DNA from: Prosthecobacter sp.
GTDB lineage: Bacteria; Verrucomicrobiota; Verrucomicrobiia; Verrucomicrobiales; Verrucomicrobiaceae
DNA: 64,000 bases
Reading direction: 5' to 3'
Assembly (NCBI GenBank): GCA_017853885.1
Contig: JAFMIR010000007.1
Coordinates: 1 to 64,000 of the forward strand
Shown here: piece after piece, positions 1-8,883 of the stretch
Position numbering within the stretch: position 1 is the stretch's first letter
Layout: every line of letters begins with the position of its first letter
Made by a program: the position numbers and the translations under genes
Notes under the pieces: generated by a model
The model's database searches: none
Told to the model about the DNA's origin: nothing
Seen by the model: only the letters and a program-made list of their open reading frames with translations

Positions 1-2
1 GC

Positions 3-560
3 TACTCGATGCTCGATCTTGGCTGTGGAAACACCCGTTTCCTCGCTCCTTGCCTTCATCAGGCTCCGCCGTTGTGTTACGAGGGCGTGGACCTTTCGCA
101 AACGGCGCTCGATCAGGCGCGTGGATACTTGAATGGCCTATCTAATGTCACCCTCCGCTGCGAGGACATGTTGAAGGCTGTGCTTGGATGTGCGCCCCAT
201 ACCCTCGACACTCTTTTTTCCGGTTACGCGGTGCATCACCTCGATGCGGGAGAGAAGCAGCAGCTCTTTCGAGCTTCCGCGGAAAGCCTTGCGCCCGGCG
301 GTCGCTTCATCCTTGTCGATATTGCTCGCGAGCAGGGCGAGACACGCCAGCAATACCTCGACACCTATTTGCAGACCATGCGCACGCAGTGGACCTCCGT
401 GTGTTCCGAGGACCTAGATGCCGCTTGCGCCCATGTGGCGGCCTACGACTTTCCGGAAACCATCGCCAATCTGACCGAGATGGCGTCGATGGCCGGCTTC
501 CGTGACTCGCGGCTCGTGGACCGCTTCGCACAGCATCATGTGATGATGTTTCAGATGTGA
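3..560 (+). CDS. Class I SAM-dependent methyltransferase, 5'-truncated by window edge
   Basis: The reading frame is open from the first bases of the window and almost at once shows the SAM-binding glycine motif LDLGCGNTRF. This lies some tens of residues into typical class I methyltransferases, so the true start is very probably upstream of the window. Later motifs fit the Rossmann-like fold: an acidic residue after strand 2 (YEGVDLS), a strand 4 region (LDTLFSGYAVHHLD) and the post-IV segment LAPGGRFILVDI. The acceptor substrate cannot be inferred; small-molecule enzymes of the UbiE/Methyltransf_11/25 type look like this. The next gene follows after 39 bases on the same strand. The family is sure, the substrate unknown. 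Confidence 0.85.
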   Translation, partial: YSMLDLGCGNTRFLAPCLHQAPPLCYEGVDLSQTALDQARGYLNGLSNVTLRCEDMLKAVLGCAPHTLDTLFSGYAVHHLDAGEKQQLFRASAESLAPGGRFILVDIAREQGETRQQYLDTYLQTMRTQWTSVCSEDLDAACAHVAAYDFPETIANLTEMASMAGFRDSRLVDRFAQHHVMMFQM

Positions 561-599
561 AAGAGCCTTTGAGTCGCGCTCGTTAGGCTTCGCGCCCTC

Positions 600-3416
600 A
601 TGCGAAGTCTCTCCTCCACGCTGTTTTTCACTGCTGCTGTCTCTGCCGCAGACATGACGCATTTCGAGCAGCGCATTCGTCCGCTGCTCATCGAGAACTG
701 CATCGAGTGCCACGGGCCGGAGAAGCAAAAAGGCGGCCTGCGCCTCGATTCGCGCACTGGCTGGCAAATCGGTGGCGATTCCGGTGCGGCTGTCGTGCCT
801 GGCAAACTAGACGCCTCACATCTTTGGAAGGCGGTAAGCTATACCGACCGCGATTTGAAGATGCCACCGAAGCGCAAGCTGAAGGACAGCGAGCTTGCAG
901 ATCTGAAAAAATGGATCGAGGATGGTGCTCCTGATCCGCGTGAACAAGTCGTTAGTTCCGCGGGCAAATCGAAGTCTGCTCGTGCTGACAGCAGTTTTTG
1001 GTCCTTTCAGCCCCCGAAGGCTATTGAGCCGCCTGCGGTCAAAAACAACGCTTGGCCCGTGAATGCCATCGACCGCTTCATTTTGGCTAAGCTGGAGCAA
1101 AACAATCTCATGCCGGCTCCCGATGCGGATCCGCAAACCTTGCTGCGGCGGTTGTCATTTGACCTTACCGGTCTGCCTCCGACGCCGGAGCAGCGTTCAC
1201 AGCCTCTCGAAAGGCTCATCGACGCCCTTTTGGCCTCCGATGCCTTCGCGGAGCGTTTCGCTTCGCACTGGCTGGACATCACTCGCTTTGCGGAGTCCTC
1301 TGGCGGTGGCCGTTCGCTGCCCTTCAAGGACGCATGGCGCTTTCGAGACTATGTGCTCGACTCTTTTCGCCAAAACGTGCCCATCAATCGCATGATCACC
1401 GAGCAGCTTGCGGGGGATTTGATGTCGTATGAAAATGCTGCGCAGCGTCGCCGCCAGCTCACGGCAACGGGTTTCCTCGCGCTGGGTCCCACGAACTACG
1501 AAGAGCAAGACAAAGGTATGCTTCGTATGGACATCGTGGACGAGCAGCTCGAGACGATGGGTCGTGCCTTCCTAGGTATGACGATTGGCTGTGCCCGCTG
1601 CCACGATCACAAGTTCGACCCCATATCCACACGCGATTATTATGCGCTCGCCGGTATCCTGCGCAGCACGAAGACGCTTAAAAATTACACTGATAACGTC
1701 GCCCACTGGATCGACACGCCGCTGCCGCTCGATGGCAAAGCCGAAGAGGAGATGAAACAATACGAGCGGCAGGTCACTGCCCTCAAAAACCAGATCGCCG
1801 AGATGAAGGACGATCTTCGTGATGTCGGCAGTGCCGAGCTTCGCAGTAAGAAAACCATCGCCGCGTCCGATCTACCTGGCATCGTCGTCGATGACTCTGA
1901 CGCGCAGAAAGTCGGCTTTTGGAAGCCCTCTAAGCATTTCGGGCCCTTTATTGGTGAAAGCTACGTCAGCGACGACAACAGTGGCAAAGGCGAAAAAACC
2001 ATCACTTTCACGCCGAAGCTCCCCAAGGCTGGCCGATACGAGGTGCGCATCGCCTTCAATGCCGGACCCAATCGCGCCGAAAGCGCCACGGCGACCATTT
2101 TGCACGCCGAGGGCGAGGATTTAAAGAGCTTCAAGCTCGCCACGGACAATCTCAAAGGCCTGCAATTCGCCTCGCTTGGCACGTTCCGCTTTGAAGCGAA
2201 TGGTCAGGGCTTTGTGCTCGTTACGAATGCGTCATCGCAGGGGTATGTGACCGTCGATGCTGTGCAATTCCTCCCGGCGGATGATGCGGCGGAGGCTCCC
2301 GTGGCTGCGAAAGAGTCGAACAAGGCCAAAGAACTCAAAGCGAAACTCGCCGAGCTCGAAAAGCAGCTCAAACTGCTTGAAAAAGATCGTCAATCTCGTC
2401 CTGAGGTCATGTCTGTGGCGGAGGATGAGGCACCGGAAGATGCGAAGATCCATATCCGCGGCAGCACTCGCAATTTGGGTGGCATCGTGCCACGTGGCTT
2501 CATCCAAGCCGCCTTGAGGCCGGGGGCTCCAAGCATCCCAGCGGATACCAGCGGTCGCCTCCAACTCGCTCAGTGGATGACTTCGCGAGATCATCCGCTC
2601 ACCTCACGCGTCATGGTAAATCGCGTTTGGCATTGGCTCTTCGGTGCAGGTATCGTCCGCAGCACAGACAACTTTGGTTCGACAGGAGAAGCGCCAAGCC
2701 ATCCTGAGCTCCTCGACTACCTCGCGGTGAAATTCATGGAGGGCGGGTGGAACTTGAAACGTCTCGTGAAGGAAATGGTAATGAGCCGCGCCTATCGGAT
2801 GAGCAGCCAGCAGCATGGAGCAAACGAAGCGGACCCTGAGAATCGACTGCTTTCGCGCATGAACCGCAAGCGTCTTGATGCGGAATGCATTCGGGATGCC
2901 ATGCTGCACGCTGCGGGTTCGCTTCTCACGAATTGGGGTGGTCCCGGGGTGCAGGCCACTGCGGTTGATGCCAACGACTCGAAAGTGCAGAACCTAGAAT
3001 ATGGCTACACCTTTGCTGACAGCCGCCGAAGTGTATACACACCTGCGTTCCGTAATGTGCGCCATCCGCTCTTTGAGGTCTTCGACTTCGCGGACATCAA
3101 TCAGCCCATTGGACAGCGCACAACCAGTACCGTGGCTACTCAGGCCCTTTTTCTCATGAATAGCCCCAAAGTGATTGAGCAGGCACGTGCTGCCGCGGAG
3201 CTCGTACTAAAGTCCGAGTCTGACACCAACCAACGCATCCACAGTGCCTTCCAGCGTTCCTTGCAGCGTGTGCCGAATGAAAAAGAGCTCGTTCAGGTGC
3301 GGGAGTTTTTGGATTCTAGCAGTTCAGGAAATGCCTCTGCAGCGGAAACACGCGATACATGGGCTCGTTTCATACAAACCCTGTGGGCCACGCCGGAATT
3401 CCGCTTTTTGAATTGA
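600..3416 (+). CDS. PSD1/DUF1549/DUF1553 cytochrome-type protein with golvesin-like domain
   Basis: A 938-residue predicted exported protein with a short N-terminal signal-like segment (ending near AVSAAD). A planctomycete-type cytochrome c domain (PSD1) carries heme motif C34-I-E-C37-H. DUF1549 starts near residue 150 (WPVNAIDRFILAKLE) and contains a second CxxCH, C331-A-R-C-H, in the typical CARCHDHKFDP context. Residues about 430-557 (VVDDSDAQ... to VDAVQFLP) read like the golvesin/xanthan-lyase C-terminal beta domain. A short charged helix near 575-597 precedes DUF1553 (about 655-900, with DHPLTSRVMVNRVWHWLFG). Such proteins are common in Planctomycetes and Verrucomicrobia, usually beside a DUF1501 gene, and are thought to act in periplasmic or cell-surface metabolism; the reaction is unknown. 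Here the nearest DUF1501 gene lies 4 kb away. Its stop codon abuts that of the convergent RND gene with no spacer. Confidence 0.9.
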   Translation: MRSLSSTLFFTAAVSAADMTHFEQRIRPLLIENCIECHGPEKQKGGLRLDSRTGWQIGGDSGAAVVPGKLDASHLWKAVSYTDRDLKMPPKRKLKDSELADLKKWIEDGAPDPREQVVSSAGKSKSARADSSFWSFQPPKAIEPPAVKNNAWPVNAIDRFILAKLEQNNLMPAPDADPQTLLRRLSFDLTGLPPTPEQRSQPLERLIDALLASDAFAERFASHWLDITRFAESSGGGRSLPFKDAWRFRDYVLDSFRQNVPINRMITEQLAGDLMSYENAAQRRRQLTATGFLALGPTNYEEQDKGMLRMDIVDEQLETMGRAFLGMTIGCARCHDHKFDPISTRDYYALAGILRSTKTLKNYTDNVAHWIDTPLPLDGKAEEEMKQYERQVTALKNQIAEMKDDLRDVGSAELRSKKTIAASDLPGIVVDDSDAQKVGFWKPSKHFGPFIGESYVSDDNSGKGEKTITFTPKLPKAGRYEVRIAFNAGPNRAESATATILHAEGEDLKSFKLATDNLKGLQFASLGTFRFEANGQGFVLVTNASSQGYVTVDAVQFLPADDAAEAPVAAKESNKAKELKAKLAELEKQLKLLEKDRQSRPEVMSVAEDEAPEDAKIHIRGSTRNLGGIVPRGFIQAALRPGAPSIPADTSGRLQLAQWMTSRDHPLTSRVMVNRVWHWLFGAGIVRSTDNFGSTGEAPSHPELLDYLAVKFMEGGWNLKRLVKEMVMSRAYRMSSQQHGANEADPENRLLSRMNRKRLDAECIRDAMLHAAGSLLTNWGGPGVQATAVDANDSKVQNLEYGYTFADSRRSVYTPAFRNVRHPLFEVFDFADINQPIGQRTTSTVATQALFLMNSPKVIEQARAAAELVLKSESDTNQRIHSAFQRSLQRVPNEKELVQVREFLDSSSSGNASAAETRDTWARFIQTLWATPEFRFLN

Positions 3417-6400
3417 TCACCTCATCGTAGCGGCTGGCGCAATGCCAGCAATTTCCTTGTTCTCAGAAGGATTGAGCTGACTCTCCAAACAACGGCTCAC
3501 ATCGCTGATAGAGCCGGTGTGGCGGCTGATGAGGGCGTAAACCATTGGGACGAGAAACAAAGTCACCAGCGTGGCTAGTGTGACACCGAAGACGATCACC
3601 ACGCCCACCACCATGCGGGTCTCGTAGCCTGCGCCCTTGCCGAGCATGAGTGGCAATGCGCCCATCACTGTTGCGAGTGCAGTCATCACAATCGGTCTCA
3701 GACGTTGCTCGCTGGCTTGCAGGATGGCCTCGCGGAAATCAACGCCCTCATCGCGGAGCTGGTTGATGAATTCGACAATCAGGATGCCGTTTTTTGCTGC
3801 AAGGCCAATGAGCATGATCAGGCCGATCTGACTATAGATGCTCTGGTTTAAGCCCATGACTTCGAGCCCCAGCAAAGCTCCGGCGACAGCTACCGGCACC
3901 GTCAGCATGATAGTGAAGGGATGTACAAAGCTTTCAAATTGGGCCGCCAGAACCAGAAAGGCGATGAGCATGGCCAAGAGGAAAACCAGTCCGATGCTGC
4001 CACTGTTCTCCTTCAGCTTAAGAGCGTTTCCTTTGTATCCGACGACAGCACTGGAGGGAAGGTTGTCTTTGATAAGATGCTCCATGTAGGAAACAGCCTC
4101 ACCAAGGCTATAATCCGCCGCCAGTTCGGCATCAAAGGTGATGCTGCGCATACGGTTGTAACGGTTCAGCGTGCCGCTGTCCGCAAATTCATCCATTGTG
4201 ACGAGGTTCGCTAGCGGTATGAGCTGCTTCGAACGTTCACTGCGGACGAAGATATTGTTCAAATCGAGCGGGCTGCGTTTGTCTTCGTAGCTGCCTTCAA
4301 GGATCACATCATATTCTTCACCCTCATGAATAAAAGTGGTGGCTCGGCGTCCGCCAAGCAGCGTTTCGAGCGTGCGTCCGATATTCGCAGAAGAGACGCC
4401 TAGATCCGCGGCGCGAGCTTGATTGACGCTAACGCGGAGCTGTGGCTTTGTTTCGCGGTAGTCGCAATCGAAGCCAATGAGCTTAGGATTTTCCTTCGCC
4501 TTCTTCAGGATGATGTCACGCCACTCGGCCAACTCCTCAAAGGTGGGGCCGCTAAGCACGATCTCCATCGGCTTGTTCAAGCCGCGCATCATGCCTTGGC
4601 GCATTACGACAGTTACTTTGGCACTAGGCATGTCTGCTGTGCGTTGACGAACCTCATTCATGATCTCAAAGCCGTTACGCCGAGTGCCGAAGGGTGTGAG
4701 AGTGACCACGCAAAGGGATTCATTGAAGTCAGCCGCAGTGCCAAAACTGCGCGGTGCACGGGCACTTACCCGGGTGGCTTCATGAGTCTCTTCGACAAGA
4801 TACATCACTTTTTCATTCATCTCATCTAAGCTCTGGATCGTGTTCGCAAAAGTGGTGCCGGGAGGGCTGCTGGCGGTGACAAAGAACGATCCTCGGTCTT
4901 CGCGTGGAGTGAACTCATCAGGAATTGTCATCAATAACCACCAGCAGAGTGCAGTCAGGGCCACAACGACAGGAATCACCGTGGCGGGGAAGCGTAACAT
5001 CCTACTCAAGAGCCAGCGATATACCTTCTGGATAGTCTCAAAGACCTTTTTGAGCATCATTGCCATGAATCCGTCTTTTTCACGATCCCGCATGATTTTG
5101 GAAGCGAGCATTGGGGATAGCGTCAAAGCCACAAAACCAGAGAAACCAACCGAGATGGCCAGAGTGACGCTGAACTCTGCAAACAGCCTTCCGGTGTCTC
5201 CAGGCATGAAGGTGACAGGCACAAAGACCGCCAGCAGTACGAGTGTTGTAGCGATGACCGCGAAGCCCACTTGCCGCGTGCCGAGAAAGGCTGCCACTAG
5301 AGGTTTCTCTCCATGCTCGATGCGACGATGGATGTTCTCCAACACCACAATGGCATCATCGACCACGAGTCCAATGGCGAGAACGAAAGCCAGCAGTGTT
5401 AGCGTGTTCATCGAGTAGTCGAGAACCAGCAGCACAATACAGGTAGCAAAGACGCTGACTGGCACTGCCACGATTGGAACCAACACGGCACGCATGTTTC
5501 CAAGGAAAAGATAGATGATCGCCACTACCAATGCGAGAGCGATCATCAGCGTGCGATAGACTTCATGGATCGACTCCTCGATGAACTGGCTGATGTCGTA
5601 GCTGTTTTCGAGGCTTAGATCTGCTGGCAGAGTCTTGCGGATTTCCTCTGCTTCCGCGCGAACGGCTTTTGCTACCTCCAGTGGATTCGCCCGGGATTGA
5701 CGGATCATGCCGAGTGACACCATCAGCACGCGGTTTCCTTTGAAAAGAGTGCGGGATTCTTCTGCTCCGAGTTCCACCTTTGCTACTTCGCCGAGACGGA
5801 CCTGATAGCCGTTCTCACCACGCGCAATCACCATCTTTTCAAAGTCTTCCTTGGTGCGATACTGGCGATTGATGCGAACTGTGAATTGTCGGTCAAGAGA
5901 CTGCACGGCACCTGCAGGTGGATCGACGTTTTCTCGACGCAGAGCGTCCTCGATATCCAGTGAGGTGAGTTGGCGGGCTGCGAGTGCCTCGCGATCCAGC
6001 CACAAACGCAGCGCATAGCGCGTTCCACCATTGATGCGCACTCGTGCGATGCCTGGTAAACGTGAGAAACGGTCCACGAGGTATCGTTCGGCATAATCCG
6101 TCAGTTCCAGCGTGCTGCGTGTATCGCTGGCGAGGTTCAGGTACATGAGCACCTCGGCACTAAGTTCCGTTTTGCCCACATTAGGCGGCTCTACTTCCTC
6201 AGGCATGCTGGCAAGCACGGGGCTGATGGCCTCACGGATGTCGTTCGCCGCCGCATCAAGATTACGTCCGAGGTTGAATTCGACAGTGATCTCCGATTTT
6301 CCATCGGTGCTGATGGAGGAAATGTTTTTTATGGCCTCCACTTGCGAGATGCGATCCTCAAGCCTTTGGGTGATGCGCCTCTCTACGACACCTGCGGAGG

Positions 6401-6560
6401 CTCCGCGGTAGTAGGTTTCAACCGTGACGATCGGAGGCTCAATGTCCGGATACTCGCGTACCGGCAGACGCGTGTATGCAACCAAACCAAAGGCGATGAG
6501 GATTAAATTCATCACCATGGCCAGCACCGGACGGCGCACCGAAGTATCAGACAACCACAT
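3417..6560 (-). CDS. RND-family multidrug efflux permease (HAE1/AcrB type)
   Basis: 1047 residues, the usual length of an AcrB/MexB/MdtB-type inner-membrane proton antiporter. The N-terminus MWLSDTSVRRPVLAMVMN with its first membrane helix, the motif RLPVREYPDIEPP and the paired acidic residues of helix 4 (LVVDDAIVVLENIHRR) are characteristic. The latter form the proton relay. The second half repeats the pattern, ending in GLAAKNGILIVEFINQLRDEG and LRPIVMTALATVMGALPLML. RND pumps work with a periplasmic adaptor (MFP) and an outer-membrane channel, but neither is adjacent: upstream is a 305-base gap and then thrH on the other strand. It is therefore an orphan permease that must borrow its partners. 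A palindrome about 50 bases upstream (6610-6626) may be an operator. The substrate cannot be judged from sequence. Confidence 0.95.
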   Translation of the reverse strand: MWLSDTSVRRPVLAMVMNLILIAFGLVAYTRLPVREYPDIEPPIVTVETYYRGASAGVVERRITQRLEDRISQVEAIKNISSISTDGKSEITVEFNLGRNLDAAANDIREAISPVLASMPEEVEPPNVGKTELSAEVLMYLNLASDTRSTLELTDYAERYLVDRFSRLPGIARVRINGGTRYALRLWLDREALAARQLTSLDIEDALRRENVDPPAGAVQSLDRQFTVRINRQYRTKEDFEKMVIARGENGYQVRLGEVAKVELGAEESRTLFKGNRVLMVSLGMIRQSRANPLEVAKAVRAEAEEIRKTLPADLSLENSYDISQFIEESIHEVYRTLMIALALVVAIIYLFLGNMRAVLVPIVAVPVSVFATCIVLLVLDYSMNTLTLLAFVLAIGLVVDDAIVVLENIHRRIEHGEKPLVAAFLGTRQVGFAVIATTLVLLAVFVPVTFMPGDTGRLFAEFSVTLAISVGFSGFVALTLSPMLASKIMRDREKDGFMAMMLKKVFETIQKVYRWLLSRMLRFPATVIPVVVALTALCWWLLMTIPDEFTPREDRGSFFVTASSPPGTTFANTIQSLDEMNEKVMYLVEETHEATRVSARAPRSFGTAADFNESLCVVTLTPFGTRRNGFEIMNEVRQRTADMPSAKVTVVMRQGMMRGLNKPMEIVLSGPTFEELAEWRDIILKKAKENPKLIGFDCDYRETKPQLRVSVNQARAADLGVSSANIGRTLETLLGGRRATTFIHEGEEYDVILEGSYEDKRSPLDLNNIFVRSERSKQLIPLANLVTMDEFADSGTLNRYNRMRSITFDAELAADYSLGEAVSYMEHLIKDNLPSSAVVGYKGNALKLKENSGSIGLVFLLAMLIAFLVLAAQFESFVHPFTIMLTVPVAVAGALLGLEVMGLNQSIYSQIGLIMLIGLAAKNGILIVEFINQLRDEGVDFREAILQASEQRLRPIVMTALATVMGALPLMLGKGAGYETRMVVGVVIVFGVTLATLVTLFLVPMVYALISRHTGSISDVSRCLESQLNPSENKEIAGIAPAATMR

Positions 6561-6865
6561 TTACAAATCAACGGCTGGGTAAAACATGAGGAACCAGAAT
6601 AGGGATGTTCAATAACGCGTTTATTGTGGCAGAGCATTCTTCTTTCTGCGGTTTCTTTCGCTCGGTTTTGAGTCATTAGACATTCCTGTCCTCCATTCCT
6701 GATGGGGTGCGCCGTCAATTTGATGATCAAAAAGTCGTTCTCATGAGGCCATCCTAATCTTCTGTGCAAGAAATGCGAAGTCAGCCTTTCAGGCGGAGCA
6801 TCGGTGACGCGGGCCTTGAATTCGGCTTGGGAACCGCTAACCAGAAGCTCCTCTTTTAAAATCTG
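6561..6865. other. Intergenic region between divergent RND pump and thrH genes
   Basis: Just over 300 bases separate two divergent genes, so both promoters should lie here. Apart from the inverted repeat at 6610-6626 I see no repeat, RNA gene or convincing -35/-10 pair. A minus-strand open frame runs through it but has none of the composition of a real protein. Confidence 0.6.
6610..6626. promoter_or_regulatory. Palindromic element, possible operator of the RND pump
   Basis: CAATAA and TTATTG form a perfect six-base inverted repeat around a five-base GC-rich centre (CGCGT). It lies about 50 bases upstream of the RND start, where a TetR- or MarR-type repressor site would be expected. No regulator gene is adjacent. 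The position and symmetry are seen directly; the function is inferred. Confidence 0.3.
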
Positions 6866-7474
6866 ATGAAGCCGCAAACCCTTGTCACTCTTGACCTCGA
6901 AGGCGTTCTTGTTCCGGAAATCTGGATCGCATTTGCTGAAAAAACCGGCATTGCTGAGCTGCGTCGAACGACGCGGGATGAGCCTGACTACGACAAACTT
7001 ATGCGGGGTCGGTTAAGGATCCTCGACGAACACGGTCTAAAATTGCCTGACATTCAGCACGTGATCGGGACGCTTTCTCCGTTGGAGGGGGCGAAGATTT
7101 TTCTTGATGAGTTGCGCTCTATCACCCAGGTGATCATTCTCAGCGACACATTTGCGGAGTTTGCGCAACCGCTCATGCGCCAACTTGCTTGGCCGTCGAT
7201 TTTTTGTCATCAGCTTGAGGTGGCTTCAGATGGGCGCATCGTGGACTACAAACTGCGGCAGCCAAATCAGAAACAGAAGGCTGTCGCTGCCTTCAAATCG
7301 CTGAACTACTTTGTGCTTGCTGCGGGCGACTCATTCAATGATACCACGATGCTGGCTGAGGCGGATGTGGGTTTCTTTTTTCATGCACCGAAGTCAATCC
7401 AGGCCCAATTCCCTCAGTTTAAGCCATTCGAGAACTACTCGGAGCTGCTAGCCGCTATAAAGGCATCAATGTGA
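6866..7474 (+). CDS. thrH: ThrH, phosphoserine phosphatase / phosphoserine:homoserine phosphotransferase
   Basis: A 202-residue HAD-superfamily enzyme matching the short ThrH family. The N-terminus carries the nucleophile motif in its ThrH variant, LDLEGVLVPEIW, with D10 as nucleophile and E12 where other HAD enzymes have Asp. Motif II is IILSDTF, and motif III/IV appears in KQKAVAAFKSLNYFVLAAGDSFNDTTML, with the magnesium-binding GDSFND. In Pseudomonas, ThrH dephosphorylates phosphoserine and can pass the phosphate to homoserine, linking serine and threonine synthesis. The length and the DLEG motif distinguish it from ordinary SerB. It stands alone on the plus strand between two minus-strand genes. 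Confidence 0.9.
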   Translation: MKPQTLVTLDLEGVLVPEIWIAFAEKTGIAELRRTTRDEPDYDKLMRGRLRILDEHGLKLPDIQHVIGTLSPLEGAKIFLDELRSITQVIILSDTFAEFAQPLMRQLAWPSIFCHQLEVASDGRIVDYKLRQPNQKQKAVAAFKSLNYFVLAAGDSFNDTTMLAEADVGFFFHAPKSIQAQFPQFKPFENYSELLAAIKASM

Positions 7475-7524
7475 GACTGACAAAGCGACGATTGGAGAGT
7501 TCAGGCCCTTACTGGATAGCCACC

Positions 7525-8802
7525 TTAGCCAAAAAGAGCTGAAACGGGTTTGCCTCCGTCGGTAATTGGAACGGGTCGTGATCCGTCCATCAGCTCATGC
7601 GTGGGATCGATCCCCATGGCGGCATGGATGGTGGCGTGGAAATCCACGAGTGGCACTGGGTTCTCGACGGGCTTTTTGGCCAGTTCATCTGTTGTGCCGT
7701 AGGCACCGCAGTGTCTCAGTCCGCCGCCGGCTAGAACCATGGAAAAAGCGGTGCCTTGGTGGCCGCGTCCGCCACGTCCATCAAACTCGGGTGGACGGCC
7801 GAACTCTGTGGCGATCACGATGAGAGTCTTGTCGAGCAATCTCTGATTTTTTAGGTCTTGAATGAGGGCGGATAGTGCTGTGTCGAGCTCCTGAATCAGT
7901 AGATGCTGGTTTTTGAAACCTTCGTTGTGAATGTCCCATCCGGTGCCGTTCATGAAGTTGAGATTGTGTGATACTTCGATGAAGCGCACGCCTGCCTGCA
8001 CAAGCCGGCGGGCGAGTAGACAGCGCTGACCGAATTCACCTCCATACTCATTGCGAAGAGAGGCGGGTTCTTCCTTGAGATTGAAATGTTTCATGAAACC
8101 AGGCCCAGCAAGGCGAAGTGCTTCTTCCTGTGCCATTTGGTAGTCGGCTGCTGCGCTTTTTTTGAGAGCATGTGCCACTAAAGGTTTGAGCAGTTCCTGC
8201 CGCGTTTTGGCACGGCTGTTGTCAACAAAATCAGGGCGAGTGAAGCCAGCAGGACCTGTCTCAGTGTCAGTGAGATAGACATAGCCTGCTCTCGCGCCGA
8301 GGAAGCCGGGGCCGCGGCTCACATTTGGATAGCCGATCAGCATATAGGCGGGTACATTGCTGTCTGCCGCGCCGCGCTGGTGTGCGATGATGGAGCCGAT
8401 GCTTGGATAAGTCACATTCCCGGAGATCATGCGTCCGGTATGCACTATATTGGTGGCGAAGGCGTGCTCGTCGATAACCTGATGATTCACCGTTCGCATT
8501 ACGGTGACGTGCTCCATCTGCTTGGCCGTCTTTCCAAGATGCTGAGAGAGACGCACACCGGGCACACTGGTTTCGATGGAGGGGTAGAGGGAGCCGGGCT
8601 TCGAGGGCTTGCTGAGATTCTCGCCGAGATCTTTTGGGTCAAAGGTATCGATCTGTGCCATGCCACCACCGAGCCAAATAAAGATGCAATGCTCAGCCTT
8701 GCCTTTGGGCATGTTCACTGTGGTCGCTTGGGCTGCAACGAGCGGGTAGGCTCCCATGGCCGCGGTGGAAGTGAGAAAGGAACGTCGATGCATGGACTTC
8801 AT
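7525..8802 (-). CDS. DUF1501 domain protein with twin-arginine-type signal
   Basis: 425 residues. The N-terminus [21 protein letters not shown] resembles a twin-arginine signal, implying export of the folded protein. The body is a DUF1501 protein, a branch of the alkaline-phosphatase/sulfatase fold. Signature stretches are [17 protein letters not shown], the central [16 protein letters not shown], and the C-terminal [25 protein letters not shown]1501 proteins usually sit beside PSD1/DUF1549 genes and are presumed to share an exported pathway; their chemistry is not established. Here the likely partner is the PSD1 gene at 600-3416, with the RND and thrH genes between them. A second start at MHRRS (8793) is equally possible. 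Confidence 0.9.
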   Translation of the reverse strand: MKSMHRRSFLTSTAAMGAYPLVAAQATTVNMPKGKAEHCIFIWLGGGMAQIDTFDPKDLGENLSKPSKPGSLYPSIETSVPGVRLSQHLGKTAKQMEHVTVMRTVNHQVIDEHAFATNIVHTGRMISGNVTYPSIGSIIAHQRGAADSNVPAYMLIGYPNVSRGPGFLGARAGYVYLTDTETGPAGFTRPDFVDNSRAKTRQELLKPLVAHALKKSAAADYQMAQEEALRLAGPGFMKHFNLKEEPASLRNEYGGEFGQRCLLARRLVQAGVRFIEVSHNLNFMNGTGWDIHNEGFKNQHLLIQELDTALSALIQDLKNQRLLDKTLIVIATEFGRPPEFDGRGGRGHQGTAFSMVLAGGGLRHCGAYGTTDELAKKPVENPVPLVDFHATIHAAMGIDPTHELMDGSRPVPITDGGKPVSALFG

Positions 8803-8883
8803 AGCCTATCAAACGCTGTCCGAGGCCTTTTTCACTCCTGCGAGCCCCTCACTTTCGTGGGGGTGCGGAATGAGAAATAGGAA

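Noticed and set aside
6512..6877. A 121-residue minus-strand frame between rnd and thrH
   Set aside because: No motif; overlaps both genes' starts and has unlike composition.
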